This document shows, in pieces, positions 17,123 to 26,073 of a DNA stretch of 64,000 nt. The DNA comes from an uncultured Gammaproteobacteria bacterium. GTDB lineage: Bacteria > Pseudomonadota > Gammaproteobacteria > Nitrosococcales > Methylophagaceae. The notes beneath the pieces are model-generated. The model did not search any database and had not been told where the DNA came from. It saw nothing but the letters and a program-made list of their open reading frames with translations. The translations under genes were made by a program, and so were the position numbers. The stretch is taken from assembly GCA_905479075.1 (NCBI GenBank), contig CAJQLA010000017.1:1-64000 (forward strand). Direction: 5' to 3'. The first letter of the stretch is position 1. Each line of letters opens with the position of its first letter.

Positions 17123-17305
17123 AATTCTATATTCGAGGTTTGATTTTTTATTAGTATAGACGATGGCCAATAGATAAAAGTTAGCATAATTATTTGAAAT
17201 TATGTTTTGCCAGCATATAATCGGCGCTTAATCGAGCATTTGTATTGAACTTCCATAGGTGTGAAGTGATATGGCTAATCGCTATTTCTAAAGTTGGAGA
17301 AAGTC

Positions 17306-18154
17306 ATGGCTGTATATGCCATAGGAGATATTCAAGGGTGTTTTGATGAACTGTGCAAAATGCTTGACTTAGTTAAATTTGATCCCAGTAAAGATCAAGT
17401 ATGGCTAGCAGGTGACTTGGTTAATCGCGGGCCTAAATCAGCTGAAGTACTTCGTTTTGCCAAAAAAATGGGTAAAAAAACGGTCAAAGTCGTGTTGGGA
17501 AATCACGATCTTCACATGCTTGCTTACTCAACAGGTGTGACTAAACATAAGCATTATATGGATACAATGGATTCGGTTTTGTTGGCGGACGATAGGGAAG
17601 AATTGATTGACTGGCTTCGCCAACAACCTCTTTTTCATCATGATGAAAAACTTGGTTTTAGTATGGTTCATGCTGGATTACCGCCGCAATGGACAGTAAA
17701 AAAAGCGCTCAAAAGAGCAAAAGAAGTTGAGACGATTCTCAAAGGTGATAATTGGCAAGATTTTTTCCAACATATGTACGGCAACATGCCTGAACAATGG
17801 ACGAAAGAATTAACAGGGTGGGACAGAATACGTTATATAACGAATTGCTTTACTCGCTTACGTTATTGTCATCAAGATGGCCGTTTAGCTCTTAACTTTA
17901 AAGGCGCTCCAAGTAAGAAACCAGTAGGCCAAATACCCTGGTTTGAAATGCCGGATAGACGAACGCAAGACGATAATATTGTATTTGGACATTGGTCAAC
18001 ATTAGGAACGGGACAATATGGCAATGTGTTTTCTTTAGACAGCGGTGCTGTGTGGGGAGATACTTTAACAGCGATGAGAATTGATAAGCCGTCACATAAA
18101 TGGTTTGTCGTCGATGCTGATCCCGCTGGCTTGCCGCACGCAAAAAATAAATAA
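17306..18154 (+). CDS. apaH: Symmetrical bis(5'-nucleosyl)-tetraphosphatase
   Basis: ApaH splits diadenosine tetraphosphate and related dinucleotides into two diphosphates, and also acts on Np4-capped RNA in E. coli. The metallophosphatase motifs are at the front: GDIQGCFDEL, GDLVNRGPKS and GNHDLHML. GHWSTLG near the C-terminus holds a further metal His. The ATG at 17306 is preferred because GGAGAAA precedes it; an upstream TTG at 17294 is part of that ribosome site. Length, 282 residues, is normal. Confidence 0.95.
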   Translation: MAVYAIGDIQGCFDELCKMLDLVKFDPSKDQVWLAGDLVNRGPKSAEVLRFAKKMGKKTVKVVLGNHDLHMLAYSTGVTKHKHYMDTMDSVLLADDREELIDWLRQQPLFHHDEKLGFSMVHAGLPPQWTVKKALKRAKEVETILKGDNWQDFFQHMYGNMPEQWTKELTGWDRIRYITNCFTRLRYCHQDGRLALNFKGAPSKKPVGQIPWFEMPDRRTQDDNIVFGHWSTLGTGQYGNVFSLDSGAVWGDTLTAMRIDKPSHKWFVVDADPAGLPHAKNK

Positions 18155-18252
18155 GCCGCTATCCAGAAAACCTGCACCAGTGATTCAGTACGGGCAGAAA
18201 ATACTTAAAAACAGTACAATACTCCATTTATTAGTTTGGAAAGTTTAAAGAC

Positions 18253-18735
18253 ATGAGCACTATCACAACTTTTTCTGGTGATTTTTCAGCCCAAGGTATG
18301 CGTGTTGGTATCGTTGCGGGCCGGTTTAATGATTTCATTGTTGAGAATCTTATCTCGGGTGCAATTGATTGTTTAGTTCGACATGGTGCCAGTGAAAGTG
18401 ATATTGAATTAGCTCGTGTGCCGGGTGCGGTGGAAATACCATTAGCAGTCCAACGTATGGGGCGCACGGGTAAATATGATGCGATTATTGCGCTTGGTGC
18501 TGTTATTCGTGGTGGAACACCTCATTTTGATTTTGTTGCGGGCGAATGCTCTAAAGGTTTAGGGCAATTAACGTTACAGTTAGATATTCCGGTTTCATTC
18601 GGTGTGTTGACAGTTGATACCATTGAGCAAGCTATCGAACGTGCGGGTACTAAAGCAGGTAACAAAGGTGCTGAAGCTGCAATGGGTACGATTGAAATGG
18701 TCAATGTTTTACGCCAAATAGAGAGTGCAAAATAG
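18253..18735 (+). CDS. ribH: 6,7-dimethyl-8-ribityllumazine synthase
   Basis: RibH makes the riboflavin precursor lumazine from the pyrimidine ribitylamine and dihydroxybutanone phosphate. The 160-residue protein has [17 protein letters not shown], the PGAVEIPLA substrate loop, [16 protein letters not shown] with the catalytic His, and [12 protein letters not shown]. It heads the run ribH-nusB-thiL-pgpA, a common gammaproteobacterial order. Its stop codon is directly followed by the nusB start. No other riboflavin gene is in this window. Confidence 0.96.
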   Translation: MSTITTFSGDFSAQGMRVGIVAGRFNDFIVENLISGAIDCLVRHGASESDIELARVPGAVEIPLAVQRMGRTGKYDAIIALGAVIRGGTPHFDFVAGECSKGLGQLTLQLDIPVSFGVLTVDTIEQAIERAGTKAGNKGAEAAMGTIEMVNVLRQIESAK

Positions 18736-19191
18736 ATGTCTGTAGGTTTACCACGCTCGCACGCGAGACGTGCTGCAGTGCAGGCTTTATATCATGGTTT
18801 AGTTAACGAACAATCCGCATTATCAAAAGATACGCTTGATTTCGTCACTGCTGAAAACTCAGACAAAATGGATAAAAAATATTTTGCCCTATTAGTGGAT
18901 GGTGTTTCTAAAGAGATCGTTCAGCTTGATGAGCAATTGACCTATGCCGTAGATCGTTCTTTATCGGCTATTGATCCAGTTGAAAGTTCAGTGTTAAGAC
19001 TTGCTGTATATGAATTTATACATTGCCCTGAGGTGCCATACCGAGTGGTATTGAACGAAGCTGTTGAACTTGCTAAAGCTTTCGGTGGTGAAAAAGGCCA
19101 TAAATACGTCAATGGCGTATTGGATAAAATGGGCTCTAAATTACGTCCAGCTGAATATCAAACAGCCAAATCAAAACAAGCGAAAAAGTAA
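18736..19191 (+). CDS. nusB: Transcription antitermination factor NusB
   Basis: An all-helical 151-residue RNA-binding protein. It begins SHARRAAVQALYHG, the NusB arginine-rich box-A contact, and has AVDRSLSAIDPVESSVLRLAVYEF split across the centre and VVLNEAVELAKAFGGEKGHKYVNGVLDK-type C-terminal residues. With NusE it binds boxA in rRNA leaders and prevents early termination. It begins immediately after the ribH stop codon. The C-terminus is Lys-rich. Confidence 0.95.
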   Translation: MSVGLPRSHARRAAVQALYHGLVNEQSALSKDTLDFVTAENSDKMDKKYFALLVDGVSKEIVQLDEQLTYAVDRSLSAIDPVESSVLRLAVYEFIHCPEVPYRVVLNEAVELAKAFGGEKGHKYVNGVLDKMGSKLRPAEYQTAKSKQAKK

Positions 19192-19204
19192 CGCGGACAA
19201 TCTA

Positions 19205-20176
19205 GTGTCTGATCTTTCAGAATTTTCACTTATCCAACATTATTTCGAGCAACTCACAGCAAAACGAGATGATGTTTTATTAGGCATTGGTGATGATTGT
19301 GCCTTGTTGCAGTGCCCTGAAGATGAGGTGTTGGCCGTTTCTATTGATACCTTAGTTGAGAACGTGCATTTTTTTTCTGATGTAGATCCTGAAAGTTTAG
19401 GCCATAAAAGTCTAGCTGTAGGCTTAAGTGATTTAGCGGCAATGGGTGCTAAGCCTAAATGGTTCACATTGGCTCTGACTCTTCCAGAAGTGCATGAAGT
19501 GTGGCTAAAAAAGTTTTCACAAGGCTTAGCCAAACTGGCTAATGAATTTAAGGTGCAATTAGTCGGTGGTGATACCACTAAAGGCCCCTTATCTATTAGT
19601 ATTCAGGTGCATGGTTTTGTCGATCCCGAAAAGGCATTACGACGTGATGGTGCACAAGTAGGTGATCTTATTTATGTGACAAATACATTGGGTGATGCTG
19701 GCGCCGCCTTAAAATTAGCACAAAGTGAGTTGGTCAATGAAAGCTTTGACAATGAGGATAAGCGTTATTTAACTCGACGATTAGAGTGTCCAACGCCACG
19801 TCTTAATTTAGGACAGAAGCTGATTGGTATTGCATCTGCTGCAATAGATATTTCGGATGGTTTAGTCGCGGATCTAGGGCATATTTTAGAAAAAAGTAGT
19901 GTAGGCTCTAGAATCGATCTGGCCCGTTTGCCGCTTTCAGCTAGTTTATTAAAGCTAGAAAGAGCAGAGGCAGAACACTTAGCGCTATACTCTGGCGATG
20001 ATTACGAACTTTGTTTCACTGCGCCAGCAAATCATTACACTGAAATAGAAGATATGTTTCAAGGACAATGTACTCGTATTGGTGTGATAACGAATGATGA
20101 CGGTATTGTTGTAATCGAAAACGATAAATTAAAATCGCTGAAAAACAAGGGGTACGATCATTTCTCAAACAGTTAA
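19205..20176 (+). CDS. thiL: Thiamine-monophosphate kinase
   Basis: ThiL phosphorylates thiamine monophosphate to the cofactor thiamine diphosphate. The sequence shows the PurM-like fold: GIGDDCALLQ near the start, SIDTLVENVHF, GLSDLAAMGAKP, VGGDTTKGPLS and AIDISDGLVADLGHI. The reading frame is open back to 19064 inside nusB, but homologous sequence only begins at SDLSEFSLI, so the GTG at 19205, 14 bases after the nusB stop, is taken as start. It would finish TPP synthesis and so feed the TPP riboswitch at 12.7 kb. Confidence 0.94.
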   Translation: MSDLSEFSLIQHYFEQLTAKRDDVLLGIGDDCALLQCPEDEVLAVSIDTLVENVHFFSDVDPESLGHKSLAVGLSDLAAMGAKPKWFTLALTLPEVHEVWLKKFSQGLAKLANEFKVQLVGGDTTKGPLSISIQVHGFVDPEKALRRDGAQVGDLIYVTNTLGDAGAALKLAQSELVNESFDNEDKRYLTRRLECPTPRLNLGQKLIGIASAAIDISDGLVADLGHILEKSSVGSRIDLARLPLSASLLKLERAEAEHLALYSGDDYELCFTAPANHYTEIEDMFQGQCTRIGVITNDDGIVVIENDKLKSLKNKGYDHFSNS

Positions 20177-20186
20177 TTTCCGTGAG

Positions 20187-20645
20187 TTGTTAAAGCGGCC
20201 AGTTTGTTTTCTGGGTTTAGGCTTTGGCTCAGGTTTAGCACCTTTCGCACCAGGGACGTTTGGCACTATTGCAGCGATCCCAATCTATATGTTGATGGAG
20301 CTTCTTCCATTGACGATTTACCTGTTAGTCACCACCATTTTTTTTATTTTAGGTATCTACATTTGTCAAAAATCAGCAGATTGGTTAGGTAAAGACGACC
20401 CATCTGCAGTAGTTTGGGATGAAATAGCCGGTTATCTAGTCACGATGATAGCTGCACCTAGTGGCTGGGCTTGGATGCTCTTAGGCTTTGTCCTATTCCG
20501 CTTTTTCGACATCATCAAGCCCTGGCCAATAAGCTGGTTTGATAAAAACCTGCATGGTGGCTTGGGCATTATGGTTGATGATGTCGTGGCAGGTATGTTT
20601 GCTGCTTTTTGTCTACAACTAATTGTCGTAGCGAATATTTTATAA
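20187..20645 (+). CDS. pgpA: Phosphatidylglycerophosphatase A
   Basis: PgpA removes the phosphate from phosphatidylglycerol phosphate at the inner membrane. It shows the family pattern FGSGLAPFAPGTFGTIAAIP, DDPSAVVWDEIAGYLV and KPWPISWFDKNLHGGLGIMVDD with acidic active-site residues, and about four membrane segments. The start is uncertain. TTG at 20187 has no ribosome site, and no ATG or GTG is available in frame. An ATT at 20160 (or ATC at 20157) overlapping thiL lies just after AAGGGG and is a plausible rare start, giving nine or ten extra residues. Confidence 0.9.
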   Translation: MLKRPVCFLGLGFGSGLAPFAPGTFGTIAAIPIYMLMELLPLTIYLLVTTIFFILGIYICQKSADWLGKDDPSAVVWDEIAGYLVTMIAAPSGWAWMLLGFVLFRFFDIIKPWPISWFDKNLHGGLGIMVDDVVAGMFAAFCLQLIVVANIL

Positions 20646-20648
20646 ACT

Positions 20649-21062
20649 TTAACGTTTCCAACATCTATCAGGATCTGCACTTGCTGTACCCGTGACTGAC
20701 TCGACGCCGCTTTCATTGATAACTAAACTACCACAAAGAGGATCTACTTGATCCGCAGTGGGGGCTGCAACTGCTATATAAGTTGTAGCTGTGGCAGAAG
20801 ATATTGAGATGGTGTAATAGCTATCGGGAGAAGTCGTTGCGGCTGGTAAACTAGCCATAATCGCCGTATAGGTTGGGTTGTTTGCACGAAATTTCTCTTG
20901 AGCTAGTTGTATTGCAGCTAGAGCAGTTTTACCATCGGCTCTCTTGGCTCTTGTTACATAATCTGAGTAGGCAGGGATGGCTATGGCAGCAATTATCGCA
21001 ATTATTGCAACAACTATCATGAGTTCCATTAGAGTGAAACCTTTGCTTCTATTTGTATACAT
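20649..21062 (-). CDS. pilE: Type IV pilin, PilE-like
   Basis: A type III signal sequence is obvious: [20 protein letters not shown], cleaved after Gly8, with Glu at mature position 5 and a long hydrophobic helix. The 137-residue product has two Cys near the end (DPLCGSL and DRCWKR), the usual disulfide loop of PilE-type minor or major pilins. The ATG at 21062 follows AAGG, and it gives the normal short leader; the longer open frame to 21125 was rejected. It is divergent from the minor-pilin operon and converges on pgpA with three bases between stops, without a terminator. Confidence 0.9.
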   Translation of the reverse strand: MYTNRSKGFTLMELMIVVAIIAIIAAIAIPAYSDYVTRAKRADGKTALAAIQLAQEKFRANNPTYTAIMASLPAATTSPDSYYTISISSATATTYIAVAAPTADQVDPLCGSLVINESGVESVTGTASADPDRCWKR

Positions 21063-21245
21063 AATTACTGCCTTAAAACTTAAGATATATTGTGTTAAGT
21101 ATAGCCATAGGCATAAAAAACACAAAAAAGAATCATTGGAAAATAGAGAACCTCATCACAAGTATACAAAATTATTGCTGGTTTATGATTTATTTGCTGC
21201 TAAATCGATCTATAATCACTATACGATGGTTTTAAGGACGCACAT

Positions 21246-21797
21246 ATGTCAGGAATAAGGCAACGAGGTATGACTTTGTTGGAAGTGATAATAGTACTTA
21301 TTATTGCTGCTATACTTGCTGCTATATCTGTGCCTGCCTTTAGTGACTTGATTCTCACACAGAGGGCCAAAGGCGCGGCAGAAGGGTTAACTTCAGCACT
21401 GCAAAATGCTAAGGCAGAAGCAGTCAAAACGAATAGTATAATAAGCATTGTTTTTAAACCTTCTGCTACTGGGACAGCCCATTCAAGCTGGTGTTATGGC
21501 ATGACTTTGACTGGCTCCGCAACGTGTGACTGCACTGCATCTCCAACGGATTGTGCAACTGGCAGCGTTGTTGATGGAGATACTTACAAGGATGTGACGG
21601 CCAATTTCAACGCAAGTGATTTACGCTCCTTTGAACCTGTAAGGGGCGGGGCGAATGGTACGCAAGGAACAGTTGTTTTTGCCGCTGGAAATAACAAAGA
21701 TCTTGGTGTCCGTTTAAGTACGATTGGCAGAATATCGGTTTGTAGACCTACAGGTACAAATATCGCGCGCTATCAGGATAGTGGAGCTTGCCCATGA
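21246..21797 (+). CDS. fimT: Minor pseudopilin of the GspH/FimT family
   Basis: The leader is MSGIRQRGMTLLEVIIVLII, cut after Gly8, with Glu at mature position 5, followed by the GspH/FimT domain. The 183-residue product has several Cys (CYGM, CDCTA, CAT, SVCRP, GACP). FimT/FimU proteins are part of the minor-pilin complex that primes pilus assembly, and some bind DNA during natural transformation. It is the first gene of fimT-pilW-pilX-pilV-like and its stop overlaps the pilW start (ATGA). Confidence 0.88.
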   Translation: MSGIRQRGMTLLEVIIVLIIAAILAAISVPAFSDLILTQRAKGAAEGLTSALQNAKAEAVKTNSIISIVFKPSATGTAHSSWCYGMTLTGSATCDCTASPTDCATGSVVDGDTYKDVTANFNASDLRSFEPVRGGANGTQGTVVFAAGNNKDLGVRLSTIGRISVCRPTGTNIARYQDSGACP

Positions 21798-22465
21798 GTT
21801 TTAGAATAAAACAACAAGGCTACACACTCATTGAATTGATGATAGCAATGGCTATAGGTTTGATACTTGTTGCTGCGGTTATTACTCTCTATGTCTCCAT
21901 GTCAGGCTCTAATATCGATTACCTAAAATCAGTTAGATTAAATCATGAACTACGTTCTAGTATGGCACTAATAGTTCGAGATATTAGGCGTGCAGGTCAT
22001 AATCAAGATGCGGCTACAGAATCTATAGCAGCATCATCAATTAATCCTTTTTCGAATTCTGCTGCGAGCACAGTTCAAGCGACTGTTCTAACGGTAGCAG
22101 GAACCAGTACCGTCAACCAATCTATAACTTTTTCGTATGACAATGATGATGATGCAAATATCGATACCTATGGCTATCGTTTAAATGTAGTGTCAGGTGT
22201 TGGAACCATTCAATATTGTGCTGATGACACAACGACAACGGGAGCTGCATGTTCTTCATGGCAAGCATTAACTGATTCTGACTTAATTGATATTGATTCA
22301 CTAGAGTTTACACAAGGTACAACTAGCGTTGCTGGTGGAGTATTCACAATCCGTCAGGTAATGATTACCATGACAGGTAAATTAATTAGTGATACGGATT
22401 TTACTAGAACAATTTCTGAAGTTGTCAAGATTAGGAATGATCACAGTCCTAACTGGTCTATGTAA
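21794..22465 (+). CDS. pilW: Type IV pilus minor pilin PilW-like
   Basis: From the ATG at 21794 the product begins MSFRIKQQGYTLIELMIAMA, a prepilin leader cut after Gly9 with Glu at mature position 5. The remainder (about 215 residues) has the PilW pattern of RxxMALIVRDIRRAGH, then strand-rich sequence with two Cys, and a closing RTISEVVKIRND. Shorter than many PilW proteins, which often exceed 300 residues. A TTG at 21788 is in frame but the ATG overlapping the fimT stop is the better start. Confidence 0.87.
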   Translation: MSFRIKQQGYTLIELMIAMAIGLILVAAVITLYVSMSGSNIDYLKSVRLNHELRSSMALIVRDIRRAGHNQDAATESIAASSINPFSNSAASTVQATVLTVAGTSTVNQSITFSYDNDDDANIDTYGYRLNVVSGVGTIQYCADDTTTTGAACSSWQALTDSDLIDIDSLEFTQGTTSVAGGVFTIRQVMITMTGKLISDTDFTRTISEVVKIRNDHSPNWSM

Positions 22466-22486
22466 TATTGGGACGAGGTTACTATT

Positions 22487-23737
22487 ATGAAAATTAGAAA
22501 CCAACAAGGTGTAGCAACAATAGTGGTAACTGTAGTGCTGTTGGTTGTCATGACATTGATGGTGTTATTTGCGTCAAGAGTCGGTGTGTTTGATGTGCGG
22601 ATGGCAGCCAATGAAGCACGTTATAAGGAAGCTTTTGCAATGGCTGAGGCAGGTTTAGATTATTCAACACAACGCTTTTCTAGCGAATTTGTTAGGCTGT
22701 ATGATGGTGACAACGCTGGCACCACTTTGGCCACCATCGTTACTAATGCTACAGTGACTGCAAATACCGAACCTGATGGAACAGCTCCAGAGACCAATGA
22801 CCCTTATTTCACGGTGACAGTGACTGATACAGGTGCATCTTATGGCGGCATTCCAGTATATGAGTTTGTTTCTACAGGCGTAGGTTCGGATGGCACGGGG
22901 ACAGCAACCGTGCAGAGACAGATCACGATGGCGAGTGTGTTTGGTGGTAGCGTTCCAGACGTGCCAGTCATTGTTGGTGGTGCTGTGGGTACAGGTGGTA
23001 ACTTTAATATTTCCGGCAATCCTAATGGCGCTGGTGAAGGTGTGCCAGTCTCTATTTGGTCTTCAGGTGATATTAGTGGTACTAACTCATCGGCAACCTG
23101 TCATGCTGAGTTTTATGATGGTAATAATGCACAGTGTAGTAACCCTTCTGGCAACACCGAAAACATTAGTATGGGCGGTGATCTTGCTGTATTAAGTCCT
23201 CTAACAAGTCATGATCCAACTGTTCCAGATTTATTACCTAATGATCCTAATTTCCCAACAGATTTGTTTGCTTTTATGTTTGGCGTCCCAACGGCTCAAT
23301 GGGGTTTGAAATTTGCAGAAGCAAACGCAAATCAACAAGCAGTTACAAGCTGTGCTCAGATTAATGCAGCGGGTACTAATGCGGGTGTGAATTTTCCACT
23401 CTGGTGGGTGACTGGAGAATGTACTATATCAGGGACCATTGGTTCCATTGATAACCCAGTGATTATTGTTGTTGATGATAATGCCTTTAAAGGAACAGGG
23501 AATAACCAAGTAAATGGCATTGTCTATTTATTTGATAATCCGACAACTGTTGGAACACCTTCTGCCCAATTAGGCGGTACCATGGAAATCCGTGGCTCTT
23601 ATGTTTCGGATGTCGGTGGTGCTGCAATGTCAGGTAGTTATTCGGTTGTCTATGATCCAAATTTAGTGAATAGTTTCCAAACAAATGGTTCTAGCTTCAA
23701 TTTTGCCTATATCCCTGCTAGTTGGCGTGATTTTTAG
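22487..23737 (+). CDS. pilX: Long PilX-type minor pilin
   Basis: The N-terminus NQQGVATIVVTVVLLVVMTL and the following MAANEARYKEAFAMAEAGLDY match the PilX N-terminal domain. As usual in PilX, mature position 5 is not Glu (here Val). At 416 residues it is roughly twice the size of classic PilX. The added region (about residues 160-416) is Gly/Asn/Thr-rich, predicted beta-strand, with Cys at CHAEF, QCSNP, TSCAQI and GECTISG. It may be a surface-exposed module. It lies 21 bases after pilW, with AYI-type C-terminus FAYIPASWRDF. Confidence 0.82.
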   Translation: MKIRNQQGVATIVVTVVLLVVMTLMVLFASRVGVFDVRMAANEARYKEAFAMAEAGLDYSTQRFSSEFVRLYDGDNAGTTLATIVTNATVTANTEPDGTAPETNDPYFTVTVTDTGASYGGIPVYEFVSTGVGSDGTGTATVQRQITMASVFGGSVPDVPVIVGGAVGTGGNFNISGNPNGAGEGVPVSIWSSGDISGTNSSATCHAEFYDGNNAQCSNPSGNTENISMGGDLAVLSPLTSHDPTVPDLLPNDPNFPTDLFAFMFGVPTAQWGLKFAEANANQQAVTSCAQINAAGTNAGVNFPLWWVTGECTISGTIGSIDNPVIIVVDDNAFKGTGNNQVNGIVYLFDNPTTVGTPSAQLGGTMEIRGSYVSDVGGAAMSGSYSVVYDPNLVNSFQTNGSSFNFAYIPASWRDF

Positions 23738-23773
23738 ATTGTTGCCACACGAGTATAAATTACGAGGATAAGA

Positions 23774-26065
23774 ATGATGAATAAGCAATTTCTAAATAAT
23801 CAAAAAGGTATTGGTATTATTGAAGTTATGATTGCTGCTGTAATTTTTGCACTCGGTAGCATCGCTATTATCCAATTACAAGGTAACTTCTTTAAAAGTA
23901 CGGGTGCTGCCCATTCACATGCTGTCGCAATGAATTTAGCGGAAGAAAAACTGGAAGATTTACGAGCTCTAGAAGATTTCACTGTGATAGATGACAATAC
24001 GGGCGGTAACATTGCATGCACAAACCTATTGCTTCCTTCAGGTGCTTCAGCTGCTTGTGCGACATCTGCGAATGTAATTGCAGAAGCTAACACCGAATAT
24101 GAATTAAGCTGGGAAGTGACAGATTATTATTATAACGTAGGTGCATTAAGCACTGTTCCTGCAGGTAATATTGCTCAGAAAGATATTAATATACTAGTCA
24201 CTTGGACTGATGCTGATGGCAGTGCCCAAACAGCAACGGCTAATACCATTATTAACTCTGCGAGTGTTGGTAGTGGCGGCGTTTTAGTCTCTAACGCCGG
24301 CGGTAGTGGTGAACAGCCAGAAGTACCTTATACACCCAGTATAGATGATCGGGTGACCCCTATTACAGTTGGCACACAGTCTAAGCGTGAGACTTTGGTC
24401 CCTACATCAGATGTAGTAGATGGTTATAGTAGAACGGAGTTTCAAGCCTTTACCTATAACAGTAACAATATCTTACTCCGTGAAGAAGAGTTTCAAAATG
24501 TAGCTTGCGATTGCCGTTTTGATGGAACCAGTGGCACAGGTACAGAAACCTATGCAGCAGCACATGCTGAATGGAATACCGTTAAAGATACTTATGTTGA
24601 TGTCGATGGCGAATTGGTCGCTGGTAAAGTGAAGGGCTGTGTTCAGGGTGGCGGTAGTAATTGTGACGCTAACCCAGAACCGCTTTGTGATGTATGCTGT
24701 AAGGATCATCATGATATTTCATCAGTGACTCGTAAATATGATCCTTATCGTTCATCAGATGATTTTCATACGGCCACTTCAGGCAACCATAAACATTATA
24801 ATGGTACGACAGTGGTGACTTCTGGTCAGTATCAAGAATCTTGTAGGATGAAACGAGTAGATGGTTTTTGGCGCGTTTATCAAGATTGGAATATGGTGAA
24901 TTTTAAAGCATTACCAATTACTGATTTATCTTCTTCGACGATTAAAGCCACCTATGCCACCTATGTGAATGTTATTGTCGATGCTCATATAGACGAAAGT
25001 AAGGTGGCAGGTGAAAACTTAACTACGCCTCCGACACTACCAGCCACCCTTAACCACAATACATCGGGTAACTATATTAACTTGGCTGCGACAGGTGTCT
25101 CAGAAGTATCAGGCCGGGGTGTTTATATTGATTTTATAGATTCAACCCATTTAACTGCTATACAAACCAAGAAAGCAGCAATGGAAGATTATCTGCTTCA
25201 CCTGCCTTTCTATGAAGTTGAAGTGGTCGAAGTGGCCAACTGGGCATCTGGCGATGCTTCCATTTTAGAAGTTGGTCCGATCGATAACCCAGGTAATAAT
25301 AATGATGTGCCTGCAGGAGAGATCAGAGGTGTTGCAGCAGATACAGATGCAGTGATATTAACAGCCGATATTAGAAAAAGTAATAGTGGTCTGACAGATC
25401 TAAGTGTCTCTGTCGATTATGATGCGACAACGAATGCTGATGATATAGAGTTATCTGATACATTGACCGTCTGTGTTGGTGGTAGCTGTACAGGTGCAAC
25501 GTCATCATGTACTGATCCTACTGGGGGACCAGATATTGTTGATGGAGGAGCAATAACAGCATGGCAAGCCCCATCTGTAATATCTCCAGCCTCATGTGTA
25601 TCTGAAACACGTACTTGTGCAGCTGGTGTACTATCCGGTTCATACACGAATGGATCTTGTTCTGTGATTACAGCACAGGACTGTACTGCACCATGGGGAG
25701 CGACAGTTTCAGATGGTAGTTCTGTGACTGCATACCTAGATGCAACACCGACTACAGCTTGTACGAGTGAAACTCGAACTTGTACTACAGGTGTATTATC
25801 AGGTACTTATACAAATGAGACATGTACTGTGACACCAACAACTTGTAATACAACAGTTACGGGTAAAGCTAATAATAAGAACGATACAGTGACAGTGAAT
25901 GATGGCACAACTGACTTTGCTTGTTCTGTTGCAAATAGCAAGAACTACACATGTCCAGTTGTCACAACGGCGACAAATGGCACGATCACAGCGACTAGTG
26001 CTGGAACGGTTAACAGTACGGTGACACTAGGAACAATCTGTGGTGCTCAAACGGTTAACTTTTAA
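23774..26065 (+). CDS. Giant PilV-like prepilin with Cys/His-rich extension
   Basis: The first about 160 residues are a PilV-type prepilin: leader cut after Gly12 (QKGIGIIEVMIAAVIFALGS), Glu at mature position 5, then MNLAEEKLEDLRALEDF. PilV proteins are usually under 200 residues, but this one has 763. A Gly/Ser linker near 165-180 leads to a middle domain (about 185-500) with a Cys/His cluster (CDC at 245-247, C289, C297, CDVCCKDHHD at 305-314, H333, H339, H341, C357). Two tandem Cys repeats follow (579-629 and 637-684, each with SETRTC and GVLSG), then a Thr-rich end. It closes an operon without pilY1; a PilY1-like tip or adhesion role is only an inference. Confidence 0.8.
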   Translation: MMNKQFLNNQKGIGIIEVMIAAVIFALGSIAIIQLQGNFFKSTGAAHSHAVAMNLAEEKLEDLRALEDFTVIDDNTGGNIACTNLLLPSGASAACATSANVIAEANTEYELSWEVTDYYYNVGALSTVPAGNIAQKDINILVTWTDADGSAQTATANTIINSASVGSGGVLVSNAGGSGEQPEVPYTPSIDDRVTPITVGTQSKRETLVPTSDVVDGYSRTEFQAFTYNSNNILLREEEFQNVACDCRFDGTSGTGTETYAAAHAEWNTVKDTYVDVDGELVAGKVKGCVQGGGSNCDANPEPLCDVCCKDHHDISSVTRKYDPYRSSDDFHTATSGNHKHYNGTTVVTSGQYQESCRMKRVDGFWRVYQDWNMVNFKALPITDLSSSTIKATYATYVNVIVDAHIDESKVAGENLTTPPTLPATLNHNTSGNYINLAATGVSEVSGRGVYIDFIDSTHLTAIQTKKAAMEDYLLHLPFYEVEVVEVANWASGDASILEVGPIDNPGNNNDVPAGEIRGVAADTDAVILTADIRKSNSGLTDLSVSVDYDATTNADDIELSDTLTVCVGGSCTGATSSCTDPTGGPDIVDGGAITAWQAPSVISPASCVSETRTCAAGVLSGSYTNGSCSVITAQDCTAPWGATVSDGSSVTAYLDATPTTACTSETRTCTTGVLSGTYTNETCTVTPTTCNTTVTGKANNKNDTVTVNDGTTDFACSVANSKNYTCPVVTTATNGTITATSAGTVNSTVTLGTICGAQTVNF

Positions 26066-26073
26066 ATAATAAG

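Noticed and set aside
21063..21245. Sigma54 promoter for pilE or fimT
   Set aside because: No GG-N10-GC type -24/-12 pair was found; a TATAAT at 21211 lacks a good -35.
25508..25826. CRISPR-like or other DNA repeat at the end of the pilin gene
   Set aside because: The repetition is at protein level, two units only, inside an open frame.
23774..26065. Frameshift or fusion artefact in the giant prepilin
   Set aside because: The frame is open and compositionally even over 763 codons, with ordered repeats and a terminator right after the stop, so a real single gene is more likely. Not excluded without relatives.
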